The notes under the pieces: generated by a model
Database searches by the model: none
Told to the model about the DNA's origin: nothing
Seen by the model: the letters and a program-made list of their open reading frames with translations, nothing else
Translations under genes and position numbers: made by a program
In this document: in pieces, positions 12,051 through 22,140 of the stretch
Layout: every line of letters begins with the position of its first letter
Numbering within the stretch: position 1 is the first letter of the stretch
Source of the DNA: Antennarius striatus
Lineage: Eukaryota; Chordata; Actinopteri; Lophiiformes; Antennariidae
Direction of reading: 5' to 3'
NCBI RefSeq assembly: GCF_040054535.1
Contig: NC_090794.1
Location: forward strand, 7,902,501 to 7,966,500
Length of the DNA stretch: 64,000 nucleotides

Positions 12051-15000
12051 ATGGCGAGCTCGGCTAACTCGAACCCAGTGGTAAGGATCAATGTAAAAGG
12101 ATTGTCAACGGGGGAAATGTGGGTAAAAAAAATAACGGGAAGATGTCGACGAGCTGCTCTTAATTTATTACAGTGAACTGAAGGTGCTTTAATGAAGACT
12201 TCACTGTTTCACCTAATAAAATTTAAGTTCAGGCAATCGGCCATTTTAATCAGTTTTCGAAACATGGCTAGATTGTTCTTGGATACAATCAGCTGGTAGG
12301 AGCGATGGCTAACAGAAGGTCTGTCTTGTCATTATGAAACAGCTGAAGTTCAGGCTTTATTTCTGTTTATTGACTCATAAGTTGTAACGCTAGAGCTTTC
12401 ATTAGTTGTTGGCTAAAGCAATGCTTTTTGTTGAAAACAGTTGCTTATTACAAGTATTAAATATGAGCTAAAATTACTTTAACTCCATTTATTAACATAC
12501 AGATGTATGCAAAGCACCTCGCCACTATTCACTGCGAATTTTTAACTCTACTTGTCCAGTCGAAAGTAGTCAGCTAGCTCTGCTAGCGCCTTGTCAACGT
12601 CCACCATTCCGGGAACGGGAGGCAGGACGGGCGTCCCAAACCGCCTCTTTTTACCCATGTCACAACTAGTGTTTCGGTCCTCACCGACGGAGCCACATTT
12701 TTTTCGCCAAAGCTGAGCCCTGATAAGATGTTTAACTGAAAGCATCCTCAACATTCACGTCCATAAGAGCTGTGAGAAGTGGGGGGGGGAGGCAGGCTGC
12801 AGCTCCGTAAAATGGCTTCCTCGTCTCCCCTCGCTCCGGTTCTGGCCGCCCTCCTTTCTGCCGCCTGGTTTTATAGCGCCATATTGGCTCTCTAATATAG
12901 ACTGCCGGGGATGGGAAGGTGCTACTCGTCGCTACGTCACCGGCTCTACATATAAACACCAGACTGTGCTTTAAATAGTGGAGCAGATAGGCCGAGGGGA
13001 GGGGAGCGGAGACCTCGGTCTCTCCGTGCTGCGGGCGGCGGTGACGGGCGGCGCGGCCAGCGGCGGCCTTTGTGTCCGACGCCGTTAATGTTTTATATCA
13101 CGTCTCTTGTTCGGACATCGTGCTGTTGTCTTACATTTGTTTTTGTTGGTGTCTGTATGCATGGCGTCCGGACCGAGACGCGTCCTCTCTCACTGGTGCA
13201 GACACACAGTTCTATACAGGCTAAGCAGTTAATAGGGATTAGAATAAGCCTCACAGTTTTATCCCAAGGTTAATTTTACATTATCCACAGATGAACACTA
13301 AATGTAATTAAATTGTTCTTACTGTTTGAATGAGTTGTTTTGTTATTTACAGTAGGAATATTATTTTCCAAATGCAGTGAATTGAATGAGCTCACTTTCC
13401 TTTTTTGTTTTTGTTTTGCCTCCTCACAGCCTAAACTTTACAAATCTGTGATCGAGGATGTCATCAACGAGGTGCGAGAGCTTTTCCTGGATGAGGGGGT
13501 CGACGAGCAGGTCCTCCTGGAGCTGAAAACGGTACCCATCTCCAGCATTATTGATACTGTCTACAACCATTTTATGAGGAAACCTCACCAGGAGAGTAGG
13601 GTCGTGTGCTTCATCCACTTGTTAACCCGAGTTAAAACAAGCTGGTTTCAAGATGTCCTTTTAGATTCCTACTTTTTCTCCTACTTAATAAAGTATAGTG
13701 AATGTCCTGGGAAGATTTTAAGACTGTGGTCATTTTATTTTTTAGTTAATAAATTGTCCTGACGATTAATTAAAGTAGTTGCTTAGCAATTTAAATATAC
13801 AAAAGCAAATAATATGAGGGGTCCCTTAAATGAGGAAGTCACTATTTCTTTTCAAGAAGTATTTATTGTTGACATTCAGTTTACCTCCACAGTGCTGTCA
13901 TCATTCTGATCATTTTTTACTTGCAAAAAAAAAAAAAATCACAGTTCTGTATATATGGTGCGATTAGGTGTCAGGACCATCGGTAAAGGCTGATCATGCG
14001 AACATGACAAGTGAACGGTCTGTAAAGCATAACAATAACACCCCATAGATTAACATTTCACATCATGTCTACATAACTCAGAAAATATAATACTGAGTGA
14101 ACAGTTTGGTCTGACGTGTATTCATATGCATGTGTGTATTGATGTACATGGGAACATTAACGAAACTGCTGACAATTCAGGTCAGGTTGAAAGCTAGTGC
14201 CAGAAATGTAGACTTGCAAAGCTTCCTGTAAGACAACTGACACGACCTGTCTGTTATTTCCTATTTCAAAAAATTATTGACTGGGTTGACTCGCTGTAGG
14301 AGCCAATATATTAGGTCTCCTGAGGTTAATTGGTGCCCAGGTTATAAATAGAAACCAATGTTGGCCATTTAGGTTTCTGTCTGGAAGCATTTTTTTTGTT
14401 TTTTGTTTTTGACAGCTGAATTCTAACGTTTTTCTATTTGATGTTAACTATTGGTCAGATTGACTGATATACTTAATGGTAATAAAACAGATTAATCAAG
14501 CCTAAAGTGGCATGTGAGACGTCTGATCAATTGGAAGCACATCAGTGCTTAAGAACACATGAGAACAGATGGCTTAGACTCTACATCCCGGATGGTAAAA
14601 TTCATTCAGTAGAGGTAGAGATGCAAATATCACATATAAATAAAACTCATGTAGAGCATTTAACTCATGTAGAGCATTTAAGTGCTGCAATGAATTGTTA
14701 TTGGATTTAAAAAATGCTTTCTGAAGAGCAAAACAACAAAAACATAAAATAACAAACATGGTGTGATATAGAAATGATCATCTGTGTGAACATGGTGGGC
14801 TATGTATTTGTCCAGATTTAAACAGAGCAAATAATTTGCCTTGACGATTTTTAGCAATTCAGATACTTGAATTATTTGAGGACAATGTTTGAGCCCTAGT
14901 GGATTTACACCACTAAATAATAAATAATGGCAGACCCCATGTGTGAACAATTTCAAACCAATTCTAAGATGCTAAATATCCACCAATTCCTTCCTTAATG

Positions 15001-17040
15001 TCTGAAAAATGGTGTCTTTTATTCTTTCTCCTGTCTGATATTTCAGCTATGGGAAAACAAACTGTTACAGTCGAAGGCAGTGGAGGGTTTCCATACTGAG
15101 GAGCAGGCAGCCCTGCAGGCCGCCCAGCAGCAACAGCAGCAGGCTCAGCAGGTCCAGCAAGTCCAGCAGGTCACCCAGTCAGCACAGGCCCAGCAAGTCA
15201 TCCTGCCCCCCCAGCAGCAGCAAGGTCAATAGCATTAGCGCTACCAGATTCTGGTTCTACTGAACGTTTCATTTCAGCACATCACAAAAATGCCAATTTT
15301 TTAAAGGTCATACCACCATAAATTCTCTTACTGATTTTTTTAGATTGTCTGATAGACAGGTCTTTATTTAACCTTCAAGTATTTAGTGCTACCAGGTTAG
15401 CTTTTAATAGCAGACTAAAACACCTTCTGAATAAGTATTTTTTAATTCTTGGCAGGTTTGGATTCGCACACCATATTTGGAACCAAAGTAAAATCAAGTG
15501 AAACAGTGTGTTGGTATACTGCTTTCTCCGTAGCCACAGTCCTTAAGCACACAATGTCTGTTGGCTTCATAATCTCAAGACCACAGTGACACATCAGTTT
15601 TATTTCTAATGGCTATTGAGCGTTTACTTCTAAAGAATCATGTTGAAATAATATAGAAAGACTTTATCCAAGTGATGGCAGTTATTACATTACAAGACAT
15701 TTCTTCAACGTTTTAAGAATGACAGCAATGATTGGGTTTCAGCCCTCTAAAACAACAGGGTTTTTGGACTGGAATAAAATATAGGGCGTGATGTGATTCT
15801 AATAATAGTACAGCAATACAGGGTTTGTATAAAGATATCAAGTTACAGTTAGGACAACACATCAGCACAAATTAGTTTCTTCCGAAAAATCTTTTGCAAA
15901 GAAACCAGTTTAAAGTGCAGGAGGATATGTCTCAAACAACTCTCTTCTCCACAGCTCCCCAGCAGCAAGTCATTGTTCAGGATTCCAAGATTCTGCAACA
16001 CATGAGTGCAACGGGAATGGTAAGTAGCTGATAAGCAGTTGTGATCAATTTACGGTGCCACCGTAAATCCCCCAGGACAAATGAAAAATCACCAAGGGCA
16101 AACACTTTTTTTGAGATATTAGTTATTCTACAACAATTCCAGTAAACCCACAGTACTTACCTTTTTTGTTCATATTAAGCAGCAAAAACTGCAAAATGTG
16201 GGATTAAAAGCAAGCATTCGTATAACGTTTGTTTTTACCAAGCTCACATTTAGTTTCCAGCCAAAAGATCAAGATTCTGTGTGTCTAAATGAGATTCTTT
16301 CTCAAAGGCACCTTTTCCTTCACCAGCCTAAATTTACCACAATGAAACATCAACTCTTCTTTCCATCTGCATGTGTTGCTCTCTGAAACACTTGTGTTCA
16401 CTCAGCCATCTGTTAAAGTCAACACCCACATCTGTGCCATTGTAGAAAAACTTTGTACATTGTCTAATTCTCAAATGTGGTTTCAATTTGCACTTTATAT
16501 CTGTTAAAATCTCTCTGGAGAAATGCACCTGCAGTAAATGTGTATTTTTAAAATAGTGTTTATACCTTGCACTTTTTAATCATAAAACCTCACATGAATA
16601 TTTTTGCCAATAGGTCTTGAGTCCTTTGAACTGTAAATGCACTTCTTGTTTTGTCCACTAGAGTGCAGCAGCTACCGCGGCAACCCTTGCTTTGCCCACA
16701 GGGGTCACCCCATATCAACAGCTCATCACCAGCCAAGGTAAAACACAGCATTATCAGCAAATTGAAAATTTAACTGCCTAATTATGTACGTAAAGCTCTT
16801 AAAATTTCCTGCCTTCCAGGTCAGATCCTGCAGGTGGTGCGTGCTCCTAATGGGGCGCAGTATATAATCCAGCAGCCTCAGCAGCAGATCCTCCTGCAGC
16901 AGCAGATGCAGCCTGGTGGTGTTCAGGCACCAGTCATTCAACAGGTATTCACATGTAAAAGCTAGCTTTTCCAAAGGAAGTGAGGCCCTTAAAAATCATA
17001 GGGAAGTGGACGTACAATTTCGTCGGGGATTAATAAAGTA

Positions 17041-17126
<86 letters not shown>

Positions 17127-19509
17127 TAAGGGCAACGTAGATGATCTTTGTTGTTTTCTGCCACAGGTTCTGGCTCCTCTACAGGGGGGCCTGCCCCAGC
17201 AAACAGGAGTCATCATCCAGCCACAGCAGATCGTGTTAGCTTCAGGAAACAAAGTTCAAGGCAATACACAGGTTAGCTCTTCTTCACTACCTTCATTACA
17301 GATTTAACTGATATTTCTGGAGGTCTACTCTGAATTTAAATTCATAGTTCTATTGTCTAGCTATTCCCTGTGTGTAATGGTTGTGTTATCCTTGCCTCAC
17401 TGGCTGCCAATGAAGTCTATGCCCGTCAATTACCGTATTGGCCCGAATATAAGACAACTCTGATTATAAGACGACCCCCTCTTTTTCAAGACTCAAGTTT
17501 GAAAAGAGACTTTTTGAACACTAAATTTAATTTTTATATAGAAAATAATTACAGTACATCTGAAACAAATGATTATAACAATATATTCAAGAGAAAAAGC
17601 ATGTTATTTTTGCCTCATTCAAATCATGCAAAAACTATCACATCTTAATATCTAAACATTTAAATATGTAAACTAAAGTGCAATCCCATTTGTAAATGAA
17701 TGACTTCTGGTTTTTGAAATGTAAATAAACCAATCTACTGTGATAAAACAACAAAATTGCAATAACTGCCTTAACCATCAAAGTGAAGTCTAACTGTAGT
17801 CTTGAAACAAATCTGAATAAGGAAAAACATCTCCATCTCCGTACATTACACTATGTGACACCATATTTCAGAGCTGCTTTGCAGTTGTTTGAAGACTCTG
17901 CCTCATTTATCACCATCATCTTGAAGTTTGCATCATAACTTCTCCTCAGCTGCCGGTTAACCTGGCTGGTCTTCGGCCCACTTTTCCCCAGATTGTCGCT
18001 ACATTTCTCCATCTCTTCTCTTATTTTCTTCTCTTTTCTTTCTTACCACTATTTTTAGTTTTCTTCGTGACAGGGGTTCGCTATGGCCTGGGGAGTTAAA
18101 TTCAGCATTCACTTTAAAGATATCTGGCGCCATCTAGCGTTGTGAATGGGTATATTGTCTAGACTCTGAATGTAAGACGACCCCCACTTTTTCAGTCTTA
18201 TTTCAATTAAAAAAACACCGTATTATATTCGGGCCAATATGGTATATTTTTCAACGGGGAGGACTGGGAGACGGTCTGGCAGAGCTTGTCAGTGAAAATC
18301 AGGCTTCTGATCATGGAATTTTGCTTGATTTAGAATACTTTTTTTCTGCATCAGTAGGGTTTTATTAGACTAATACCTGGCATCACTCTCCTCATGCGGC
18401 GCCTTCTTCCCATTAGGTGATGCAGGCAGCAGCTATGGCACAGCAGCCCGGACAGACAGCTACTGCTCAGGTTCAGCAGGCCCAGGGTGCAGCTGCACCA
18501 CAGGCCCCACCTCAACAGCAGCCCCAGCCTCAAGCCCAGCCTCAGGCCCAGCAGCCTCCCATGATGCTGCAGGTGGACGGTACAGGAGACACCTCATCAG
18601 AAGATGAGGAGGATGAGGAAGAGGAGTATGACGAAGATGATGAGGAAGAAAAGGACAAGGATGGGGGAGAAGATGGGCAGGTGGATGAGGTAGGTGCCGG
18701 AGGAAACCAGTGTCAGATTTAAAGGAAAACACCAGTATATACTGTATCATTGATCACTTTTTAGAGCAGCAACTTCACTGGGAGATTGTTCTGTTTTAAC
18801 ATTTCTGAACTGGGATTTCTGTTTCAAAAGTTTATTGTGCCATGCCCAGAACATTGAACATTATTCAACTTCTTGTGTGTGGTTTCCTCATCAGGAGCCC
18901 CTGAACAGTGGGGATGATGTCAGTGATGGGGAGGACCAGGAGATATTTGATACAGAGAATGTAGTGGTGTGCCAGTATGACAAGGTAAGAAGTGATCCAC
19001 TGAGTGAGTAAGAAGCAATCAGAGTTGGAATGGGAACAGTTTATCTCTTGGGATTTGTGAAGAAGAACTTGTAGAAGCACACAATTGACTGTTGGGAACA
19101 TGAGCATAAGGGTAGCTAGCAGATCTGAATGTGTAAAGAGGGATCAGAACTGTCTAGGCCCCGACAAAGTAAAGTGTTACAGACCTTTACCTTCAGTGTG
19201 TGGCAACCTATACCAAGATATATTAATGCTGTGCCATACAGTCCCTGCTGTATTGGAACACCAATGCTAAATCAAGGCCCACTGGTGAATGCTGACCGAT
19301 ATCACAGTGCTGCATTTGTAACAGTCATTTGAAACAGTGTCCACGGTATCCATTTTTCCTTGACACCCACAGACATTCATTTCCTCCTCTCTGCTCTTCA
19401 GATCCACAGAAGTAAGAACAAATGGAAATTCCACCTGAAGGATGGGATCATGAATCTGAATGGGAGAGACTACGTCTTCTCCAAAGCCAGTGGGGATGCC
19501 GAATGGTGA
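12051..19509 (+). CDS. gtf2a1: Transcription initiation factor IIA subunit 1 (alpha/beta precursor)
   Basis: TFIIA binds TBP on core promoters and helps RNA polymerase II preinitiation complex assembly. The ten coding exons are 12051-12080, 13430-13531, 15047-15224, 15955-16019, 16662-16737, 16820-16944, 17167-17271, 18417-18689, 18895-18984 and 19402-19509. They total 1152 nt (383 residues; human 376), all with GT-AG introns and matching phases. Exons 1-2 encode the N-terminal helical region (MASSANSNPV, then PKLYKSVIEDVINEVRELFL). Exons 3-7 are a Gln-rich linker. Exon 8 carries QVDG at residues 279-282, the Taspase1-type cleavage site that yields alpha and beta chains, and then a long Asp/Glu tract. 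Exons 9-10 encode the C-terminal beta-barrel segment (TENVVVCQYDKIHRSKNKWK, then HLKDGIMNLNGRDYVFSKA, ending GDAEW). The start ATG matches the family N-terminus and is in a strong context (ATAATGG). Confidence 0.97.
12081..13429 (+). other. gtf2a1: gtf2a1 intron 1
   Basis: Intron 1 is about 1.35 kb. Its first 450 bp are ordinary A/T-rich sequence. The middle (12540-13090) is a CpG-rich island described separately, and the last part is unremarkable before the exon 2 acceptor. Confidence 0.8.
12780..13090. promoter_or_regulatory. Possible second, bidirectional promoter island in gtf2a1 intron 1
   Basis: This segment is strongly GC- and CpG-rich (for example GCGGGCGGCGGTGACGGGCG near 13031). 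On the plus strand there is a TACGTCA CRE-like word (12933-12939) and an ATATAAA word (12950-12956). On the minus strand there is AGCCAAT (12883-12889) and CTATAAAA (12869-12876), with an AATATGGCGC word resembling YY1 sites between them. The two minus-strand boxes are only about 7 bp apart, closer than usual. A plus-strand start here could make a transcript whose first coding exon is exon 2; shorter N-terminal isoforms of human GTF2A1 are known. This is inference from motifs only. Confidence 0.45.
17016..17127. repeat. SINE 3' tail plus (TATC)n/(TTTC)n microsatellite
   Basis: The words TTCGTCGGGGATTAATAAAG immediately precede about 60 bases of TATC units and then TTTC units. The same GGGATTAATAAAG ending occurs at the end of the SINE at 52057-52560, so this is a tail fragment of that family whose terminal repeat expanded. 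It lies in gtf2a1 intron 6, 40 bp before the exon 7 acceptor. Confidence 0.75.
17431..18244. mobile_element. Non-autonomous DNA transposon with terminal inverted repeats, in gtf2a1 intron 7
   Basis: The left end reads TACCGTATTGGCCCGAATAT and the right end is nearly its reverse complement (…ATTCGGGCCAATATGGTA), giving imperfect inverted repeats of about 24 bp around 814 bp. Just inside each end is an ATAAGACGACCCCC or GTAAGACGACCCCC word followed by CTTTTTCA, so the subterminal parts are also mirrored. No transposase-like frame is present. The pattern matches a repeat I recognise as common in fish genomes; I cannot assign the superfamily safely. Target duplication is unclear. Confidence 0.7.
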
Positions 19510-20235
19510 AGTAGTACAAAAACAGACAAACCAACAGGAGCAGAAACTGTCTTAACTGCTTTTATCCAGTTAACAGACACTTCAGTATCCTTCCATATCC
19601 TGAGACTGGATTAATTTCAAGAGTCTCCTGAGTCTTTGAGAACTCTGAGAAACCCAGTGGACTGTGAGGTACCAAGGCACAGTCAAAAAAAACAACAACA
19701 CTCTACTAACCTTGCTGGATGAGAGACCTACAGGGAAGGGTGCGCCTGTAAACTGAGTGTTCTTCATTTTTTTTTCCAGGCCCCTCTTCCTTATTTCCTG
19801 AGAGAATTCAAACACATTGGAAAGTAAGCATTTTAATCGTACAGGTGTAGTGGACCAGATCAGGTTGACCTAACCTGCCCTGCCACAGGTGGTCAGACGT
19901 CATTCTATTAGCTCGTAGATGAGAAACACCTTCATGATGCACTGTTTTAGGTTGACTGGATTGACTTGTGTCTACACTTAAGTCTAAGCTTAGTGCCACT
20001 AGTCAACATCGCTGCCTTTTAGTATGACCAGAATAACCTTTTGGCTCCTCGTTTTTGTTCTTGGATCGTAAATCTGTCTCAGAAGTTTGTGAACATGGTG
20101 CTCCAGACTGTTTTATGTAGTTTATGGCCTGTTGTTTTAAAACATATTTTTAAACACACTTAATGAAGGAATACAATAGAGACGATCAGAAAATAATTAG
20201 TTATGCTTGTTTAAATGCTTTCCCCCCATATCTTC

Positions 20236-20391
20236 TTTACAGAATTTAATCCAAAAAATGCTCTGTCCTCTGTGTGTTCACTGGAGCGTCATTCCACCTT
20301 TTTAACCCCAAATTTTACAGAATTTAATCCAAAAAATGCTCTGTCCTCTGTGTGTTCACTGGAGCGTCATTCCACCTTTTTAACCCCAAAT
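20236..20391 (+). repeat. 78-bp direct tandem duplication
   Basis: Two adjacent copies (20236-20313 and 20314-20391) are identical as far as I can read them. Each begins TTTACAGAATTTAATCC and includes GGAGCGTCATTCCACC. The lack of differences suggests a recent duplication or an assembly duplication. It lies in the probable gtf2a1 3' UTR. Confidence 0.9.
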
Positions 20392-21093
20392 TTTTAAAAA
20401 AAGGAAAAAAAAAAGGAAGAGCAGAACCAACACTGAATTAATTTAAGTATAACGTCTGTTAATGTTTAACGTTGTCCTTTTAATGTTTCCTCCTCACTCT
20501 TCCTTTAGCTCCCTACAGCCATCTGAAAATTTGCACTGTCAGTTTGTTGATTATTTTGTGAGGTTTGTCAATCAATAGCCACAGTGTGCTCTCTTCTGTG
20601 TGTGTGTGTGTGTGTGTGTGTGTCTGTGTGTCTGTCAGAAAGACAGTAACTGATTGTGAGTGGTCACGTGTGTGTATGATCACTGATGTATGTATATTGT
20701 CACTATTTTCTCTGGAATTGTATGGTTTAGTTTTTTTTGCAGACATATTCTCAAAATGTCACAGTTCAAAGAGTAACATGGGTGATTAGATTGTTTTGAT
20801 GGCAGATAGGATGGCTGTTTTATTCATTCTTGAAAGTTCAGGAAATGTTCTATAATTCGAAAGCTTGGAAAGCCGCGCCAAACTGTGCTCTTATCTTAAA
20901 AGTGTTCCTTTTTTCTGTAGGCTGGACGAAGCTCCATAGTGCTGTGTTCCAAATCATTTCGTCCGCCATGTGCTCCATGATTAATTTTAGCCATGATTTT
21001 AAATAACAATATTTTCTACTGAAGTGAGTTAAACTCTGTGGGGGCGGTGTTTCTCTGCAGCTTGTTTTTAGTGCCCCTGTTGCAGCAATTTCA

Positions 21094-21099
21094 AATAAA
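21094..21099 (+). terminator. gtf2a1: Candidate gtf2a1 polyadenylation signal
   Basis: A canonical AATAAA hexamer followed within 30 bases by TG/T-rich sequence (TATGTGTATTTTGG), as expected for a cleavage and polyadenylation site. Confidence 0.55.
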
Positions 21100-21689
21100 G
21101 TATGTGTATTTTGGCTATTGTTGATTTGGTTTCTGAAACCCCATTAATGCTTAAGGGAGCAGTGATAAGATAACTTGGTCGAAATGAGAATGATCTAATT
21201 TCAGAAAAGATCTTTTAGCTTTGTAGCATTTAGTTTCTTGTGACTAAAATGTAATTGCATCTTTTTAAAATATTTCCATATTTCCACTGAAGATGACACC
21301 GCCATAAAAATGTTTTCATCTAAATAGACATTGGACCATCACTTTCAAATCACAGTAGTCCTCCGTGGTCATTGGTATCTAAAGTTAGACCCACGTGTAC
21401 TAGCTTCACTTTTTTATTTTAATCTTATTGATGAATGTTGAGTGTGCCTTTTGAATATTATTTCGGCTCTCCATTATTTACAGAAGATCGATGAGCTTTT
21501 AAAAAGGTTGTCTGCTATGATGTATTCACTGCTTTCTGTTTTGTCGTGTTCTAGCTGCTGTCCTGATGATTAAGGATCTGTATTTTTATTTGTTTTTGTT
21601 TTTTTTTTAAAAATTAAATCAAGTTTGGAACAAAACTTGAAGGGGTTTGGTTTGAATCGATTACCTTTAAGCAAAGAAGAAAATGTAAA

Positions 21690-22140
21690 CCGGGCGGCTT
21701 GGTAGCACAGTGGGCATGCTGTTGCCCCACACCAAGAAGGTTTCAAGTTTGAGTCCCTTATGTGCAGAATTTGTATGTTCTTGTGTCTGCGTGGGTTTTC
21801 TCCAGGTTCTCTGGCTTCCTTGCACCTCCAAAGTGTACCCCGTCTCTAGCCCATAGTCAGCTGGGATGAGCTCCATCACATCCGTCACCTGCAAAGCGGA
21901 AGGAGCTATTATGATGGTAAACTATGTAGCCACTGCTGCCCTGGGGCAGACTGACGGAAACTTGGCAGCCAGTCCGTGCCAAAGGCTTCAGCGACCACCA
22001 GAACATTCACACACATTCACACACAAACGAGTACCTCACTGGAGGCATGGAGGGTAAAGTGTCTTGCCCAAGGACACGATAGATGACTGGGGGAGCGGGA
22101 ATCAAACCACCAATCCCACAACCGTTGGATGACCCTTTCT
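21690..22140. mobile_element. Two degenerate SINE copies, head to head
   Basis: The left part (21690-21885, plus) resembles the SINE at 62235: a GGTAGCACAGTGGGCATGCTG head, a TTTGAGTCCC box B remnant, then TGTCTGCGTGGGTTTTCTCC. The right part (about 21930-22140) reads as the reverse of a different fish SINE, with CTTGCCCAAGGACACG and a reverse tRNA-like GCGGGAATCAAACCACCAAT. Both are decayed. They mark the start of the gtf2a1-tshr intergenic space. Confidence 0.65.

Larger units (their letters stand above)
19510..21115 (+). other. gtf2a1: gtf2a1 3' UTR (inferred)
   Basis: The sequence after the TGA at 19507-19509 has no further coding match. The first well-placed AATAAA is at 21094-21099, giving a UTR of about 1.6 kb. 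The UTR includes a 78-bp tandem duplication and a TG run at 20599-20638. An alternative end near the ATTAAA at about 21613 is possible. Confidence 0.55.

Noticed and set aside
20215..20397. 60-residue frame with a repeated peptide
   Set aside because: It is produced by the 78-bp tandem duplication (78 is a multiple of 3) in untranslated sequence.
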